Shown here: piece by piece, positions 28,086-36,979 of the stretch | Layout: each line of letters starts with the position of its first letter | Numbering within the stretch: the stretch's first letter is position 1 | Origin: an uncultured Pseudomonadales bacterium | GTDB taxonomy: Bacteria > Pseudomonadota > Gammaproteobacteria > Pseudomonadales > Azotimanducaceae | Reading direction: 5' to 3' | DNA length: 64,000 nt | Assembly: GCA_958296165.1 (NCBI GenBank) | Contig: OY282447.1 | Location: forward strand, 2,852,001-2,916,000 | Notes under the pieces: generated by a model | Told to the model about the DNA's origin: nothing | What the model saw: only the letters and a program-made list of their open reading frames with translations | Databases searched by the model: none | Position numbers and translations under genes: made by a program

Positions 28086-29480
28086 ATGGACATCTATCTC
28101 CACAATACGCAAACAGGCAGGAAAGAACGCTTCGAGCCGCTAGTTGCCGGCGAAGTGAGCGTTTACGTTTGCGGCCCGACCGTGTACGGCTTGGTACACA
28201 TTGGCAACGGCGTACCGGCGGTGGCCTTCGACGTGCTGGTGCGGCTTTTGCGCACCGTCTATCGGAAGGTGAAATACGTGCGCAACATCACCGACGTAGA
28301 CGACAAGATCAACGCCGCCGCAGCTAGGCTTGGCGAACCCATCGGCGCACTGGCGGAAGGCTTCGCTGCCGAATATCTCAAGGACGTGGCCGCGCTCGGC
28401 GTTGCCCCGCCGAATGTGGAGCCTCGCGCTACGGGCCACATCCCCGCCATCGTGGCAATGATCGAGAACCTAATCGAGCGCGGCCATGCCTATGAGGCCG
28501 AAGGCCATGTGCTGTTCCATGTGCCGTCGGACGCCGAATACGGTTCGCTTTCCAAGCGCAGCTTGGACGAGATGCGCGACGGCGCCCGCGTTGAAGTGGC
28601 ACCTTACAAACGCGACCCCAAAGATTTCGTGCTCTGGAAACCCTCCACCGCCGACCTGCCGGGATGGGACAGCCCTTGGGGCCGCGGCCGACCGGGCTGG
28701 CACATCGAGTGCTCCGCGATGATCCGCGAACACCTCGGTGCCGTGATCGACATCCACGGCGGCGGCAGCGACTTGGTGTTTCCGCACCACGAGAACGAGA
28801 GCGCTCAGAGCCGTTGCGTGAACGGCGGCGCGGCGAGCGTGCGCTACTGGCTGCACAACGGCATGCTCACTATGGGCGAGGCGAAGATGTCCAAGAGCGT
28901 CGGCAACATCGTCACCATCCGCTCGCTGCTCGAAGACCACGATGGCGAAACGCTGCGCTATGCCCTGCTATCCGGCCAGTATCGCCAGAGCCTAGCGTGG
29001 AGCGATGGGCTGCTCGATCAAGCCAAGGCCAGCCTCGACACGCTCTATCAGGCGCTGCGCGACAGCGACGATGGCAACGGCAAGACGGCCGCGGCCTATG
29101 AAGGTGCCAGCCTGGCGGCGTTTCCCGCAAACGTGCTGAATGCGCTGGCCGACGACCTCAATACGCCGAAGGCGCTCGCGGCGATGCACTCCCTAGCCGC
29201 AGACATTCAGCGTGCCGACGACGCAGGCACTGTACGCGAGTATCGTTCCCGCTTGCTCGCCGGCGGCTGGCTGCTCGGCATCCTCACGCGAACGCCGGCG
29301 GCCTATTTTCAGGGTACGGGGAACGTGGATGTGGCCTTGGTCGATCGCTTGGTCGCGGCCCGCACCACCGCCCGCGCCGAGCGCGACTTCGCCCGTGCGG
29401 ACGCCATTCGTGCTGAGCTGGCCGAGCTCGGCATTGAGTTGGAGGACAGCCGCCAAGGCACGCGCTGGAAGGCTGTTTGA
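28086..29480 (+). CDS. cysS: Cysteinyl-tRNA synthetase
   Basis: A 464-residue class I aminoacyl-tRNA synthetase that charges tRNA-Cys in the cytoplasm. The HIGH-type signature appears as VYGLVHIGN (HIGN), preceded by VYVCGPTVY, whose Cys is a zinc ligand. [21 protein letters not shown] and [10 protein letters not shown] (KMSKS loop, about residue 267) complete the family set, and length is typical. The ATG at 28086 begins [16 protein letters not shown]. It is flanked by an eroded array on the left and an IS4 element on the right, and is itself intact. Confidence 0.97.
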   Translation: MDIYLHNTQTGRKERFEPLVAGEVSVYVCGPTVYGLVHIGNGVPAVAFDVLVRLLRTVYRKVKYVRNITDVDDKINAAAARLGEPIGALAEGFAAEYLKDVAALGVAPPNVEPRATGHIPAIVAMIENLIERGHAYEAEGHVLFHVPSDAEYGSLSKRSLDEMRDGARVEVAPYKRDPKDFVLWKPSTADLPGWDSPWGRGRPGWHIECSAMIREHLGAVIDIHGGGSDLVFPHHENESAQSRCVNGGAASVRYWLHNGMLTMGEAKMSKSVGNIVTIRSLLEDHDGETLRYALLSGQYRQSLAWSDGLLDQAKASLDTLYQALRDSDDGNGKTAAAYEGASLAAFPANVLNALADDLNTPKALAAMHSLAADIQRADDAGTVREYRSRLLAGGWLLGILTRTPAAYFQGTGNVDVALVDRLVAARTTARAERDFARADAIRAELAELGIELEDSRQGTRWKAV

Positions 29481-29589
29481 GCGGTCAGCGCGTGCCAAAG
29501 ACTAGCGGGAAGAAATACTGACCACCGTGGTGTGTAGTAAACGCGGACAGTGCTTGACTGGTGTTAGCGAGCTGCCTAGGGTTCGAGCC

Positions 29590-30946
29590 CATGTGCGCTA
29601 ACTTGATTTTCTGAAAAATGGAAAGTAGTCCAGAATTTGTTGTCGACGTCTGCGCGGCGGGTCGGCGAGGGAGCGGGAGACGACGTTCCAGGTCTCGAAC
29701 ATGCGCGCCAGCGAAAACGCCGGCTCGATGGCGCGCTGCACCTGGTGGAGCGCAAAGCCGAAGTCACGCCAGGGACTGCTCCGGCAAGACTCGGCGGAAG
29801 TCGAAGCCCCAGGGGGAAAGGGCCGCCGCGTGGCGGAGCGTCTTCTCGACCAGCAGCGCCGTCAGCAGCTTGCCGTACAGCCACGCCCGGGCGCTGTCGG
29901 AGCCGCGCTTCGGCAGATGGCCCAGCCCGGCCAGCGACTTGAAGCGCTTGAACACGAGCTCCGCCTGCCAGCGCAGTCGGTACCAGCGCAGAACCGCCGC
30001 GGCGTCGAACTCGGACTCCGGGAACGTCGTGAACACGATCACGTACCTGGCGTACTGCAGCGTCTCCGGGCGCAGCCGCTGCCCATTGCTCGACGCCCGG
30101 CGCCGCAGCCTGGCGACCGCCCGGCGCGCCGCCTCGCGGGTCTTGCGGATGGCGCACACCCGTCCCGCCACCGCCTCGCCGCCCTCGACCGCCACCGCCG
30201 CCGGCCAGCCGCCGACGTCGCCGGCGCGCTTCAGCGACGACACCGCGCTGCGCAGGTCGAACGGCTCCCCGTCCGCTTCGCGCAGCCGCAGCACCTGGGG
30301 GTTCACGCGCACCGCCACGTGGCCGCCGCAGTCCGCCACGTGGCGCAGGCCCGATCCGGTCGAATAGCCCCGATCCGCCAGCACCAGATCGCCCGGCGCC
30401 ACCGGAAAGCGCGTCAGCGTCTCGCCCGTCCCGGCCCCCTTCGCCGGCGTCAGCTCGAAGAAGTCGCACGCCAGCGACGGCAGCCGTACGCTGTAGTGCA
30501 GCCGCCACTGCGAACCCCGGCCCGGCTCCCGCACGATCGTGCCGTCCACCGCGCGCGCCGACGCTCCGTCCTCCGCCTCGACCCCGTTCTCCCGGAACAG
30601 CTCCACGCACATCCGGCGCAGCCACTCCGACGACTTGCGCAGCCGCTCGGCAGCGCCACGTCCGACAGGTCCGCAAGCCCCGCCTCGCGCGCCCGCACCG
30701 CCGTCTCCCGCAGCGAACGACCGCAGCCCAGATGGATCAGCAGCGTCCGCAGCAGGGAATCCGCCGACTTGTCCTTGCGCAGCCCCTTCAGCGCGCCCGT
30801 CTCCGCCGCCAGCTCCCGCCAGTTCCCCGGCAGCAGCGAGGACAGCAGCTCCCAGTCCCGATCCGCCATCTCCATCGCCCGACCTCCTTGTCAAGACGAT
30901 CCGCACCATATCCAACTCGTTCATCGAAAACAAGTTAGCGCACATG
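29590..30946 (-). mobile_element. IS4-family insertion sequence (IS231-like target)
   Basis: An element of about 1,357 bp bounded by the perfect 16-bp inverted repeat CATGTGCGCTAACTTG. Direct repeats of 11 bp, GGGTTCGAGCC, flank it at 29579-29589 and 30947-30957. The form GGG-N5-GCC is one base from the GGG-N5-CCC preference described for IS231, a member of the IS4 family. It carries one frameshifted transposase gene on the minus strand. Confidence 0.9.
29764..30875 (-). pseudogene. IS4-family transposase, one frameshift
   Basis: The N-terminal frame starts at ATG 30875 (MEMADRDWELLSSLLPGNW, then LLIHLGCGRSLRETAVRARE) and leaves the family after LADLSDVAL. The rest of the protein (AERLRKSSEWLRRMCVELFR to the stop at 29764) is in another frame. 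It includes ARAVDGTIVREPG (Asp), LVLADRGYSTGSG (Asp) and WYRLRWQAELVFKRFKSLAG (Glu with the YREK-like region). A one-base change near 30645-30660 separates them. No slippery heptamer is obvious, so I regard the gene as broken. Confidence 0.8.
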
Positions 30947-30990
30947 GGGTTCGAGCCTGAACGCAATGGCAACGAGCGACAAAGAAGCGC

Positions 30991-31392
30991 ATGGCTTATA
31001 TTTCCGACCTAGAGCCCCCGGAAGACAACACGGCTCTGCGGAACGTAAAGGGTCGGCAGGCACTGTCCAACGTGCGCCGCGAATTGTCCGAGGACGAGAT
31101 GAAGTCGCCGGCGGTGCAGCGGATGCTGTTAGACGAACTCGACCGGTTGGAAACAGAGGTCGATGAACTCAGGCAGTTCAAGGGCAAGTTCCATTCAGCG
31201 GACAAGGACGCCGCGGTGCTGCGGGAGCGGCTTCACGCATCCTTGGCCCGCGATGGCGGCCTGATCTTCGGTGCTGCTATCATCGGAGTGGCGCCGTCGC
31301 TTTGGTCGATCCCGCCGGCCACATGGATTGCGGCGTCCGTTGGCACGGCGTTGGTCTTATGCGCTCTTGTAGCTAAGAGGTATTGGTCTTGA
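30991..31392 (+). CDS. Hypothetical coiled-coil membrane protein
   Basis: A 133-residue protein: an N-terminal polar part (YISDLEPPEDNTALRNVKG), a helical coiled-coil-like middle (MLLDELDRLETEVDELRQFK), and two C-terminal hydrophobic segments (LIFGAAIIGVAPSLW and WIAASVGTALVLCALVA). The IS4 element ends 45 bp upstream, so its original promoter may have been displaced. It overlaps or abuts the next gene. No family recognised. Confidence 0.65.
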   Translation: MAYISDLEPPEDNTALRNVKGRQALSNVRRELSEDEMKSPAVQRMLLDELDRLETEVDELRQFKGKFHSADKDAAVLRERLHASLARDGGLIFGAAIIGVAPSLWSIPPATWIAASVGTALVLCALVAKRYWS

Positions 31393-31394
31393 GG

Positions 31395-31775
31395 ATGCAG
31401 ATTCAGTACGTTGCGGATCAAGGCGACTTGAGCCGTGAGAGGTTGGTGATGCGCGTGCGTCAAGACGTTGACATCGGCGACTTCATGCTCGTGCGCACTG
31501 GCTTTGAAGGCGACGGAGTCACGACGGAAGTCAGCAATGCTCTCTGGTTCCCGTACAAGCGGTTGCGGGCTGGTGATCTGGTCGTCGTGTATAGCAAGAG
31601 AGGGCGCAGCCGGGCAAAGCCGCTCGATGGCGGTGCCGAGGCGCACTTCTTCTATTGGGACCAAGATTCGCCGCTTTGGAACAACGAGCACGTGGCACCG
31701 GTGCTGCTGTACGCCCCGCAGTGGGCTAGCAAGGCGCCAGAAGAACTGAGCGCGAGATGCGCCACGAACCAGTAG
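31395..31775 (+). CDS. Hypothetical small cytoplasmic protein
   Basis: About 126 residues beginning MQIQYVADQGDLSRERLVMR, with GDFMLVRTGFEGDGVTTEVS, LWFPYKRLRAGDLVVVYSKR and FYWDQDSPLWNNEHVAPVLL. The pattern looks globular, beta-rich and conserved, but I do not recognise a family. A TTG at 31383 with AAGAGG close upstream is an alternative start that would overlap the preceding gene. The arrangement suggests the two genes are co-expressed. Confidence 0.65.
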   Translation: MQIQYVADQGDLSRERLVMRVRQDVDIGDFMLVRTGFEGDGVTTEVSNALWFPYKRLRAGDLVVVYSKRGRSRAKPLDGGAEAHFFYWDQDSPLWNNEHVAPVLLYAPQWASKAPEELSARCATNQ

Positions 31776-31884
31776 TGCGGGCCATACGTTCGGTGTTCGC
31801 GGCTGCGTCGCCGTACCGCCAGCACGTGAGGGGCCATAGCGACTTGCGAAATCGCCGCCAACAGCCGGATCCCGCATCTGCCGT

Positions 31885-32607
31885 TTAGCCCGGCGTATGC
31901 GCCTTTAGAAACTCCACTACCGTCGCCACCGTGCCATCGGCGGCGGCGTCCTTCCACTTCTCCACCAGCGTGGCGTTCGGCGCCAACGCTGCGATCTCGC
32001 GGGAGATTGCCTCCGGGTGGTAGGCGTCGCTGCCCATCAGTACCAAGAGCGGCGTTTGGCAACCGGAAACGAAATCGCGGGAGACGTTGTAGAGGAAAGG
32101 CTGATCGAACATGTTGGCGCGGAAGCTCGTCCAGGCTTGCTCGGATACATCGGGCATTCGTTCCTTCACGCTCTCCGCCCATTGGTCGAACATGGCGAAG
32201 AACAGCTCGCGGTTGTTGCTGTCGTTGCCAATGGATTGCTGCAACACCGCCGCGCACACCCGCTCCGGTGCCTGCTCTATCACGCCGAAGCAGTACGGGC
32301 CGCCGATGCAGCCGCCTAGCAGGTGCGTTTGCTCGATCTCCAAGTGATCGAGCAAGGCGAGGTGGTCTGCGGTGTAAACGTGCCAGCCATCGTCGCCGCT
32401 CACCGGTGCGGTGGAGCGGCCGGCGTTGCGCTGATCCATGGCGATCACGCGAAAGTGCGGCGCCAGCGCCGCAATGGGATCCCACTCCTCGCCGCGCCAG
32501 AACGATGCCGCCGAGCGCATGCCGCCCGGCGCAAACAGCAGAATGGGAAAGCCGGAACCGTGCAGTTCGTAGTGCAGCTCGATGTCGCCGCGCCGGAAGA
32601 TCGCCAC
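31885..32607 (-). CDS. Alpha/beta-fold hydrolase with a Cys at the nucleophile position
   Basis: A 240-residue alpha/beta hydrolase. The fold signatures are IELHYELHGSGFPILLFAPG and VIAMDQRNAGRS. The nucleophile elbow reads GGCIGG, putting Cys100 where most family members have Ser; dienelactone hydrolase is a known Cys example. A late acid is likely in LLVLMGSDAYHP. I see no obvious catalytic His in the final segment (AAADGTVATVVEFLKAHT) other than the near-terminal one. It lies downstream of an alanine symporter and a thiolase on the same strand. The substrate is unknown. Confidence 0.8.
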   Translation of the reverse strand: MAIFRRGDIELHYELHGSGFPILLFAPGGMRSAASFWRGEEWDPIAALAPHFRVIAMDQRNAGRSTAPVSGDDGWHVYTADHLALLDHLEIEQTHLLGGCIGGPYCFGVIEQAPERVCAAVLQQSIGNDSNNRELFFAMFDQWAESVKERMPDVSEQAWTSFRANMFDQPFLYNVSRDFVSGCQTPLLVLMGSDAYHPEAISREIAALAPNATLVEKWKDAAADGTVATVVEFLKAHTPG

Positions 32608-32643
32608 TTCTTTGCTCCTTAATCGATTGGGTTTGGAACCAAC

Positions 32644-34089
32644 CTACTTCGCGGCGTTGCTGCCGGCAAGCGCCCGTTGCTTGACGGGCGTGTATTCCAT
32701 CAGCTGCTTCCTCAACACCGGTGCCAGGATGTACAGCCCGATTAGATTGGGTATGGCCACCATGAAGATGAGCGCATCGGAGAGGTCCACCAAAGCTCCT
32801 AGATTTACCGCTGCGCCAATTACCACGAATACGCAGTAGAACGCCTTGAAGCCTAGATCCGTGGCGCGCCCTTCGCCAGCGAGATAGGTAAACGCTTTCA
32901 ATCCGTAGTATGCCCACGCAATCATGGTCGAGAAGGCGAACAGCAGCGCCGCGATCCCGAGCGGCACGGGCGACCAGGAAAGCGTGGAAGCGAACGCTCG
33001 GGTGGTGAGCTCGATTCCCTGCACGTCGCCGCTCGCCAGGCTCGGTTCGTAGACGGTGGTGATGATGACCAACGCCGTCATCGTGCAGATCACCACCGTG
33101 TCGATGAACGGCCCCAGAGAGGCAACGAAGCCCTCGGTAAGCGGCACGGCCGTTCGCGCTGCCGAGTGGGCAATAGCCGCGCTTCCCAGGCCAGCTTCGT
33201 TGGAGAACACCGCCCGCCGGAAGCCGATGATGAGGGCGCCGAGCATCCCGCCCGTCACGCCTTCGGGAGAGAACGCGCCGGTGTAGATCGCCATGCATGC
33301 GGCGGGCAGCTTTTCCGCATTGATGGCGATGATGACGAGCGCCGAAATCACATAGAGCAGCGCCATGCTTGGAACCAGCCGCACGGTGACTTGGGCGATG
33401 GATTTGATGCCGCCGATGATGACCAGCGCCACCAAAAGGGCCAAACCAAGACCTATCAGCCAGACGTTTTCGGTGAGCCAGGCGACGCCGGCCAAATCCA
33501 CCACCATCGCCGCGGCTTGGTTCGACTGATACATGTTGCCAATTCCTAAACAGCCCACCACCATCGCGGCCGCATAGAAAACGCCCAAAGCCTTGCCGAG
33601 GCGTGGCCAACGCCGCTCCGCTAAGCCGCGCTCCAAGTAATACATCGGGCCGCCCGAGAAGCTGCCGTCTGCATTGGTGCGCCGGTACACCACGCTCAGC
33701 GTACATTCGGCGAACTTGGTGGACATGCCGAGCACGCCGGCGACGATCAGCCACAGGGTTGCGCCGGGCCCTCCCATCGAAATCGCCACCGCCACACCGG
33801 CGATGTTGCCAACGCCGACCGTGCCGGAAAGCGCCGTGGTAAGCGCTCGAAACTGCGAAATCTCGCCCGGATCTTTCGGATCCCGATAGCGGCCTGAAAC
33901 GATGCGGATCGCCTCCATGAAGCCGCGCATGTTGATGAAGCGCAGGTAGACAGTGAAGAACAGGCCACCGATGACTAGCCAGAATACGATCAGCGGCACG
34001 TCGGCGCCGAATAGCGGTACGCTGGCGAAAATAACCGTGGCCAGCAAATCGGCCACGGGCCGCATGGCCTGATCGATGAGTTGATCCAC
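32644..34089 (-). CDS. Sodium:alanine symporter (AGCS family)
   Basis: A 481-residue integral membrane protein with about ten hydrophobic segments and AGCS hallmarks: FRALTTALSGTVGVGNIAGV, MSTKFAECTLSVVYRRTNAD, GGPMYYLERGL and FSNEAGLGSAAIAHSAA. It should import alanine or glycine with sodium across the inner membrane. It begins 9 bp after the thiolase stop and is followed 36 bp later by the hydrolase, consistent with one operon. Length is typical. Confidence 0.93.
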   Translation of the reverse strand: MDQLIDQAMRPVADLLATVIFASVPLFGADVPLIVFWLVIGGLFFTVYLRFINMRGFMEAIRIVSGRYRDPKDPGEISQFRALTTALSGTVGVGNIAGVAVAISMGGPGATLWLIVAGVLGMSTKFAECTLSVVYRRTNADGSFSGGPMYYLERGLAERRWPRLGKALGVFYAAAMVVGCLGIGNMYQSNQAAAMVVDLAGVAWLTENVWLIGLGLALLVALVIIGGIKSIAQVTVRLVPSMALLYVISALVIIAINAEKLPAACMAIYTGAFSPEGVTGGMLGALIIGFRRAVFSNEAGLGSAAIAHSAARTAVPLTEGFVASLGPFIDTVVICTMTALVIITTVYEPSLASGDVQGIELTTRAFASTLSWSPVPLGIAALLFAFSTMIAWAYYGLKAFTYLAGEGRATDLGFKAFYCVFVVIGAAVNLGALVDLSDALIFMVAIPNLIGLYILAPVLRKQLMEYTPVKQRALAGSNAAK

Positions 34090-34098
34090 TCGCGTTCC

Positions 34099-35571
34099 CT
34101 ACGCTGTGATCGACAGTGTGCCAGCCGCGATCTTCACGGGGCGGGCGCAGAACTCCTCGGCCACCATAGCGCGCACAAGCTCGGCATCTTCAACATTCAC
34201 CCAAGTACGTGCGCCGGTTGGCGTGAGGCACGATACATGGCCGATGCGCGGCTCGTCTTCCGCATACATCACGGTGTAGGACTCGATGTTGGCTTCGCCG
34301 TCGTAGGCGGGCAAACACTCGCGCGCCGGCAGCGCGGCAATCTCATCCTTTACATCCGCCCAGCGGAAATCCGCGCTAGGCGGGGCGCTGCCGTAGACGC
34401 CGTGGGCGTGCTTGTAGAGATTGCCGCCGTTGGCCGTTACCAAGGCGTGGCTGCCCGGCTTTTCGCGCAGTAACTCCACGCTGCGGGCGATGCTGTGCAT
34501 CACGTAGTTGTTGAGCGGCCCGCCGCCGAACGTTAGGCCGCCGGTAACGGTGAGCGGGCGTTCTTCTCCAAGCCCCAACTCTGCCGCTGCGACTTGCACC
34601 GCGGAAGGGAAGCAGCTGTAGAGATCCACGAAGTCCAGCTCCGAGACCTCCACGCCAGCGAGCTCCAAGGCCCATTGGCCGGTGATGCGGATGCCTGGGG
34701 ATGTGTAGAAGTTGTCGCGTACAGAGGCCGAAAAGTGATCGTACCCCTCTGCGCCGGAGAGCGGATACACCAGCTTTTTTTCGGCGATGCCTAGCTGTCG
34801 CGCCTTTTCCAATGAACAGACTATCAGCGCCGCCGCCATGTCTACCGACAGATTGGCGTTCATGAACTTGGTATAGGGAAAGCTGATCTGCCGGTTGCGC
34901 GACGAGGCGGTGCGGATTTCCTCGGCCGTCATGTTCTGCCGCACCCAGGCATTGGGATTGTCCTGCGCCACATCGTTGAAACGCGACCACAGTTCTGAGA
35001 CGCGCACGATGTGTTCATCGAGCGTTTCGCCGCGTGCATGGCGGATGGCGTTGTCGTACATCGGATACACCTGAATGGCGCGGCTGATGCCCTTCGCCAC
35101 TTCGTACTCGTGGTGCTCGGGCTGCTGCGCGGCACCGATTGTCCGATCTGGCTGCCCGGCCGCCTTGCTTTGCGGCAGAGTGGTGCGAGCCCGCCGCGCC
35201 TTGCCGGCGCTGTAGCCGTTCTCTGCGCCGGCGATGAGCACGAGATCGAACTTGCCGGCCAGAATCTCCGCCGCGGTGCGGTTCAGCAACACTTGGTTCT
35301 GGTTGCCGCCGATCAAGGTGCCCACGGTTTCGGCGCCGGCTGCGTTGATGCGCTCGGCGATCGCGCCGGCGGGGTTCTCGTAGTTCCAGATGCCGCGGAC
35401 GACCCGTACGGATTGGGACTGGGCGAGGAAGGGGCCGGCGTCCGCGTCGGCTTCGGCGCGGCGGATTGCGTGCATCATCATCTCTAGAGGCTCGATGGCC
35501 TGTTCGAGCGACTCGATGTGGTTCAAGAACTGGCCGGCGCCGATGATTACCGGGGTGTTTGGGTTGGGCAT
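34099..35571 (-). CDS. Thiolase-family acetyl-CoA acetyltransferase (SCP-x-like)
   Basis: A 490-residue protein starting PNPNTPVIIGAGQFLNHIES. It has the probable active-site Cys in VDLYSCFPSAVQVAAAELGL, GGLTFGGGPLNNYVMHSIAR and the C-terminal ANGGNLYKHAHGVYG, where the catalytic His of SCP-x/thiolase-like enzymes lies. A C-terminal OB-fold-like extension (SYTVMYAEDEPRIGHVSCLT) is usual for this subgroup, often annotated only as acetyl-CoA acetyltransferase. It probably acts on branched or sterol-side-chain acyl-CoA, but this is inference. First gene of a likely three-gene minus-strand operon. Confidence 0.88.
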   Translation of the reverse strand: MPNPNTPVIIGAGQFLNHIESLEQAIEPLEMMMHAIRRAEADADAGPFLAQSQSVRVVRGIWNYENPAGAIAERINAAGAETVGTLIGGNQNQVLLNRTAAEILAGKFDLVLIAGAENGYSAGKARRARTTLPQSKAAGQPDRTIGAAQQPEHHEYEVAKGISRAIQVYPMYDNAIRHARGETLDEHIVRVSELWSRFNDVAQDNPNAWVRQNMTAEEIRTASSRNRQISFPYTKFMNANLSVDMAAALIVCSLEKARQLGIAEKKLVYPLSGAEGYDHFSASVRDNFYTSPGIRITGQWALELAGVEVSELDFVDLYSCFPSAVQVAAAELGLGEERPLTVTGGLTFGGGPLNNYVMHSIARSVELLREKPGSHALVTANGGNLYKHAHGVYGSAPPSADFRWADVKDEIAALPARECLPAYDGEANIESYTVMYAEDEPRIGHVSCLTPTGARTWVNVEDAELVRAMVAEEFCARPVKIAAGTLSITA

Positions 35572-35870
35572 GGACTCGCCTGCGTCGACTTCGGCACGGC
35601 GGACTCTACATCAATGTTGCAAACCGCGACCATCAGCGTGTACCGACTACTGGAGCTGAGGGCCAAGAGGCACCGCTAGTGCTACGGTGTGGTCGCTACC
35701 CGCAGGCCTCTTCAGTCGCCGTCCCACCCGCCGCTCCATTTCACGGCAGGAGCCGCAAGCAAGACCGTGGAAATACACTGGAGCGAGCAACTCGATCCAG
35801 CCACTACGACCTGACAACGCAATCACGCAGGAAGGGAGACCGCATGAGGTCGGGACCCGCGTTGATCCTG
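35572..35870. other. About 300 bp without a recognisable gene
   Basis: This is the upstream region of the thiolase gene and the downstream region of the coiled-coil gene on the same strand. No reading frame, hairpin or repeat stands out. Confidence 0.4.
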
Positions 35871-36915
35871 TCAACGCTGCCCGAACGACTCCAGTTTCGC
35901 TGCGGCCACACCGTCCTCAATGGCCTTTGTGACTCTCCGCGCAGTTTTCGCTACTGCCGTCTTGGCACTATCGACGCCAAGAACGGTAGCCTTCAGACCC
36001 TCTCTAGCGTCCTTGAGCGCAGCGTCCCGCCGTCTCAAGAGCCTGTCGCATTTGCTGGCGGCCTTCTGCACTTCAATCGAGGCAGCACACGCTTGTTCGC
36101 CTAGTTTCTTGTGTGCCAAGTGTCGCAAGTCATCCACTAAATTGGTCAGGCAATACACTGGGTCGGTGTCACCTTGCGGCGTTCCGGCAGCTGGTGCCGC
36201 TACTGCCAAAGGTGCCTCGTGATCGCGTGTGGCCTCTACGCGAGCTGGCTCGTCAGGCCCTTCTCCTGCGCCTATTCCGACGCCCTCTTGTCGCTCGGCT
36301 TCTGCCTGCTCGTCGTCGACGGTGGCTGCTCCGACGTCCTTGACGGCCTCCCTCAGTTTTCTCGAGTGCCCGCCTGATCTCGCCATCCTTGGCCACGCTG
36401 ATGTCCTTCACACTTGGCTCCCAGCCGTCGTAGAACGCCCGCAGGCAATCGGCGGCCGAACCTCTTCCCTCTCCCTCCGGTGTCGATCGCCGAAAATCGG
36501 TAACTCGCTCATCGAACGTGCAAAGTTGCCTATCCAGAGACCTGCCATCGCGCTCAATCTGTCTCAGCCGTCCAATTCCGCGATCTAGGCGCCCTGAAGA
36601 TTTGCGCAGTCTGGTGCCATCGCGTCTGAAGCGCTTCATTGTACTCTTGTACTCGTCCGTAATTTCCTCTACGGCACGAACCTCATCTAGTGCGGCCTCT
36701 ATCAACGTGTACCCTGCGCAAAGTTCCTCCTTCGCCCGCCCCTTGATGTCGGTCGCCAAGCCGCGTCCAAAAGTTCGGACGGCATTATCAACGCTGGCCT
36801 CCAACTCCGGCAGGAACTCCGATACAGCGCGCCTTGCGTCGTCAGGCAGGTGTCCGGCAATTCTGTTGTATGTCTCGTTCGGACGGTCTACGGTACGTTC
36901 GTTGTCTTTCGCCAC
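35871..36915 (-). pseudogene. Hypothetical helical protein, one-base frameshift in an A run
   Basis: The GTG start at 36915 encodes AKDNERTVDRPNETYNRIAG and a charged helical protein that loses sense after GEIRRALEKT. A second frame begins sensibly at KLREAVKDVGAATVDDEQAE and ends LESFGQR at 35871. Reading GAGAAACTG instead of GAGAAAACTG (TTTT at 36357-36360 on the + strand) joins them into about 347 residues. The upstream gene ends only 3 bp before this start. No family recognised; coiled-coil content is high. Confidence 0.65.
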
Positions 36916-36979
36916 AACCTACTCTACCTTCCTCAAGTTCATCAGCGCACTCGCATGCTCCCGTTTGATCTCACCTTTA

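Noticed and set aside
29579-29589. GGGTTCGAGCC looks like the T-arm of a tRNA gene
   Set aside because: No acceptor, D or anticodon stems can be drawn around it. The same 11 bases recur at the other end of the IS4 element, so it is the target duplication.
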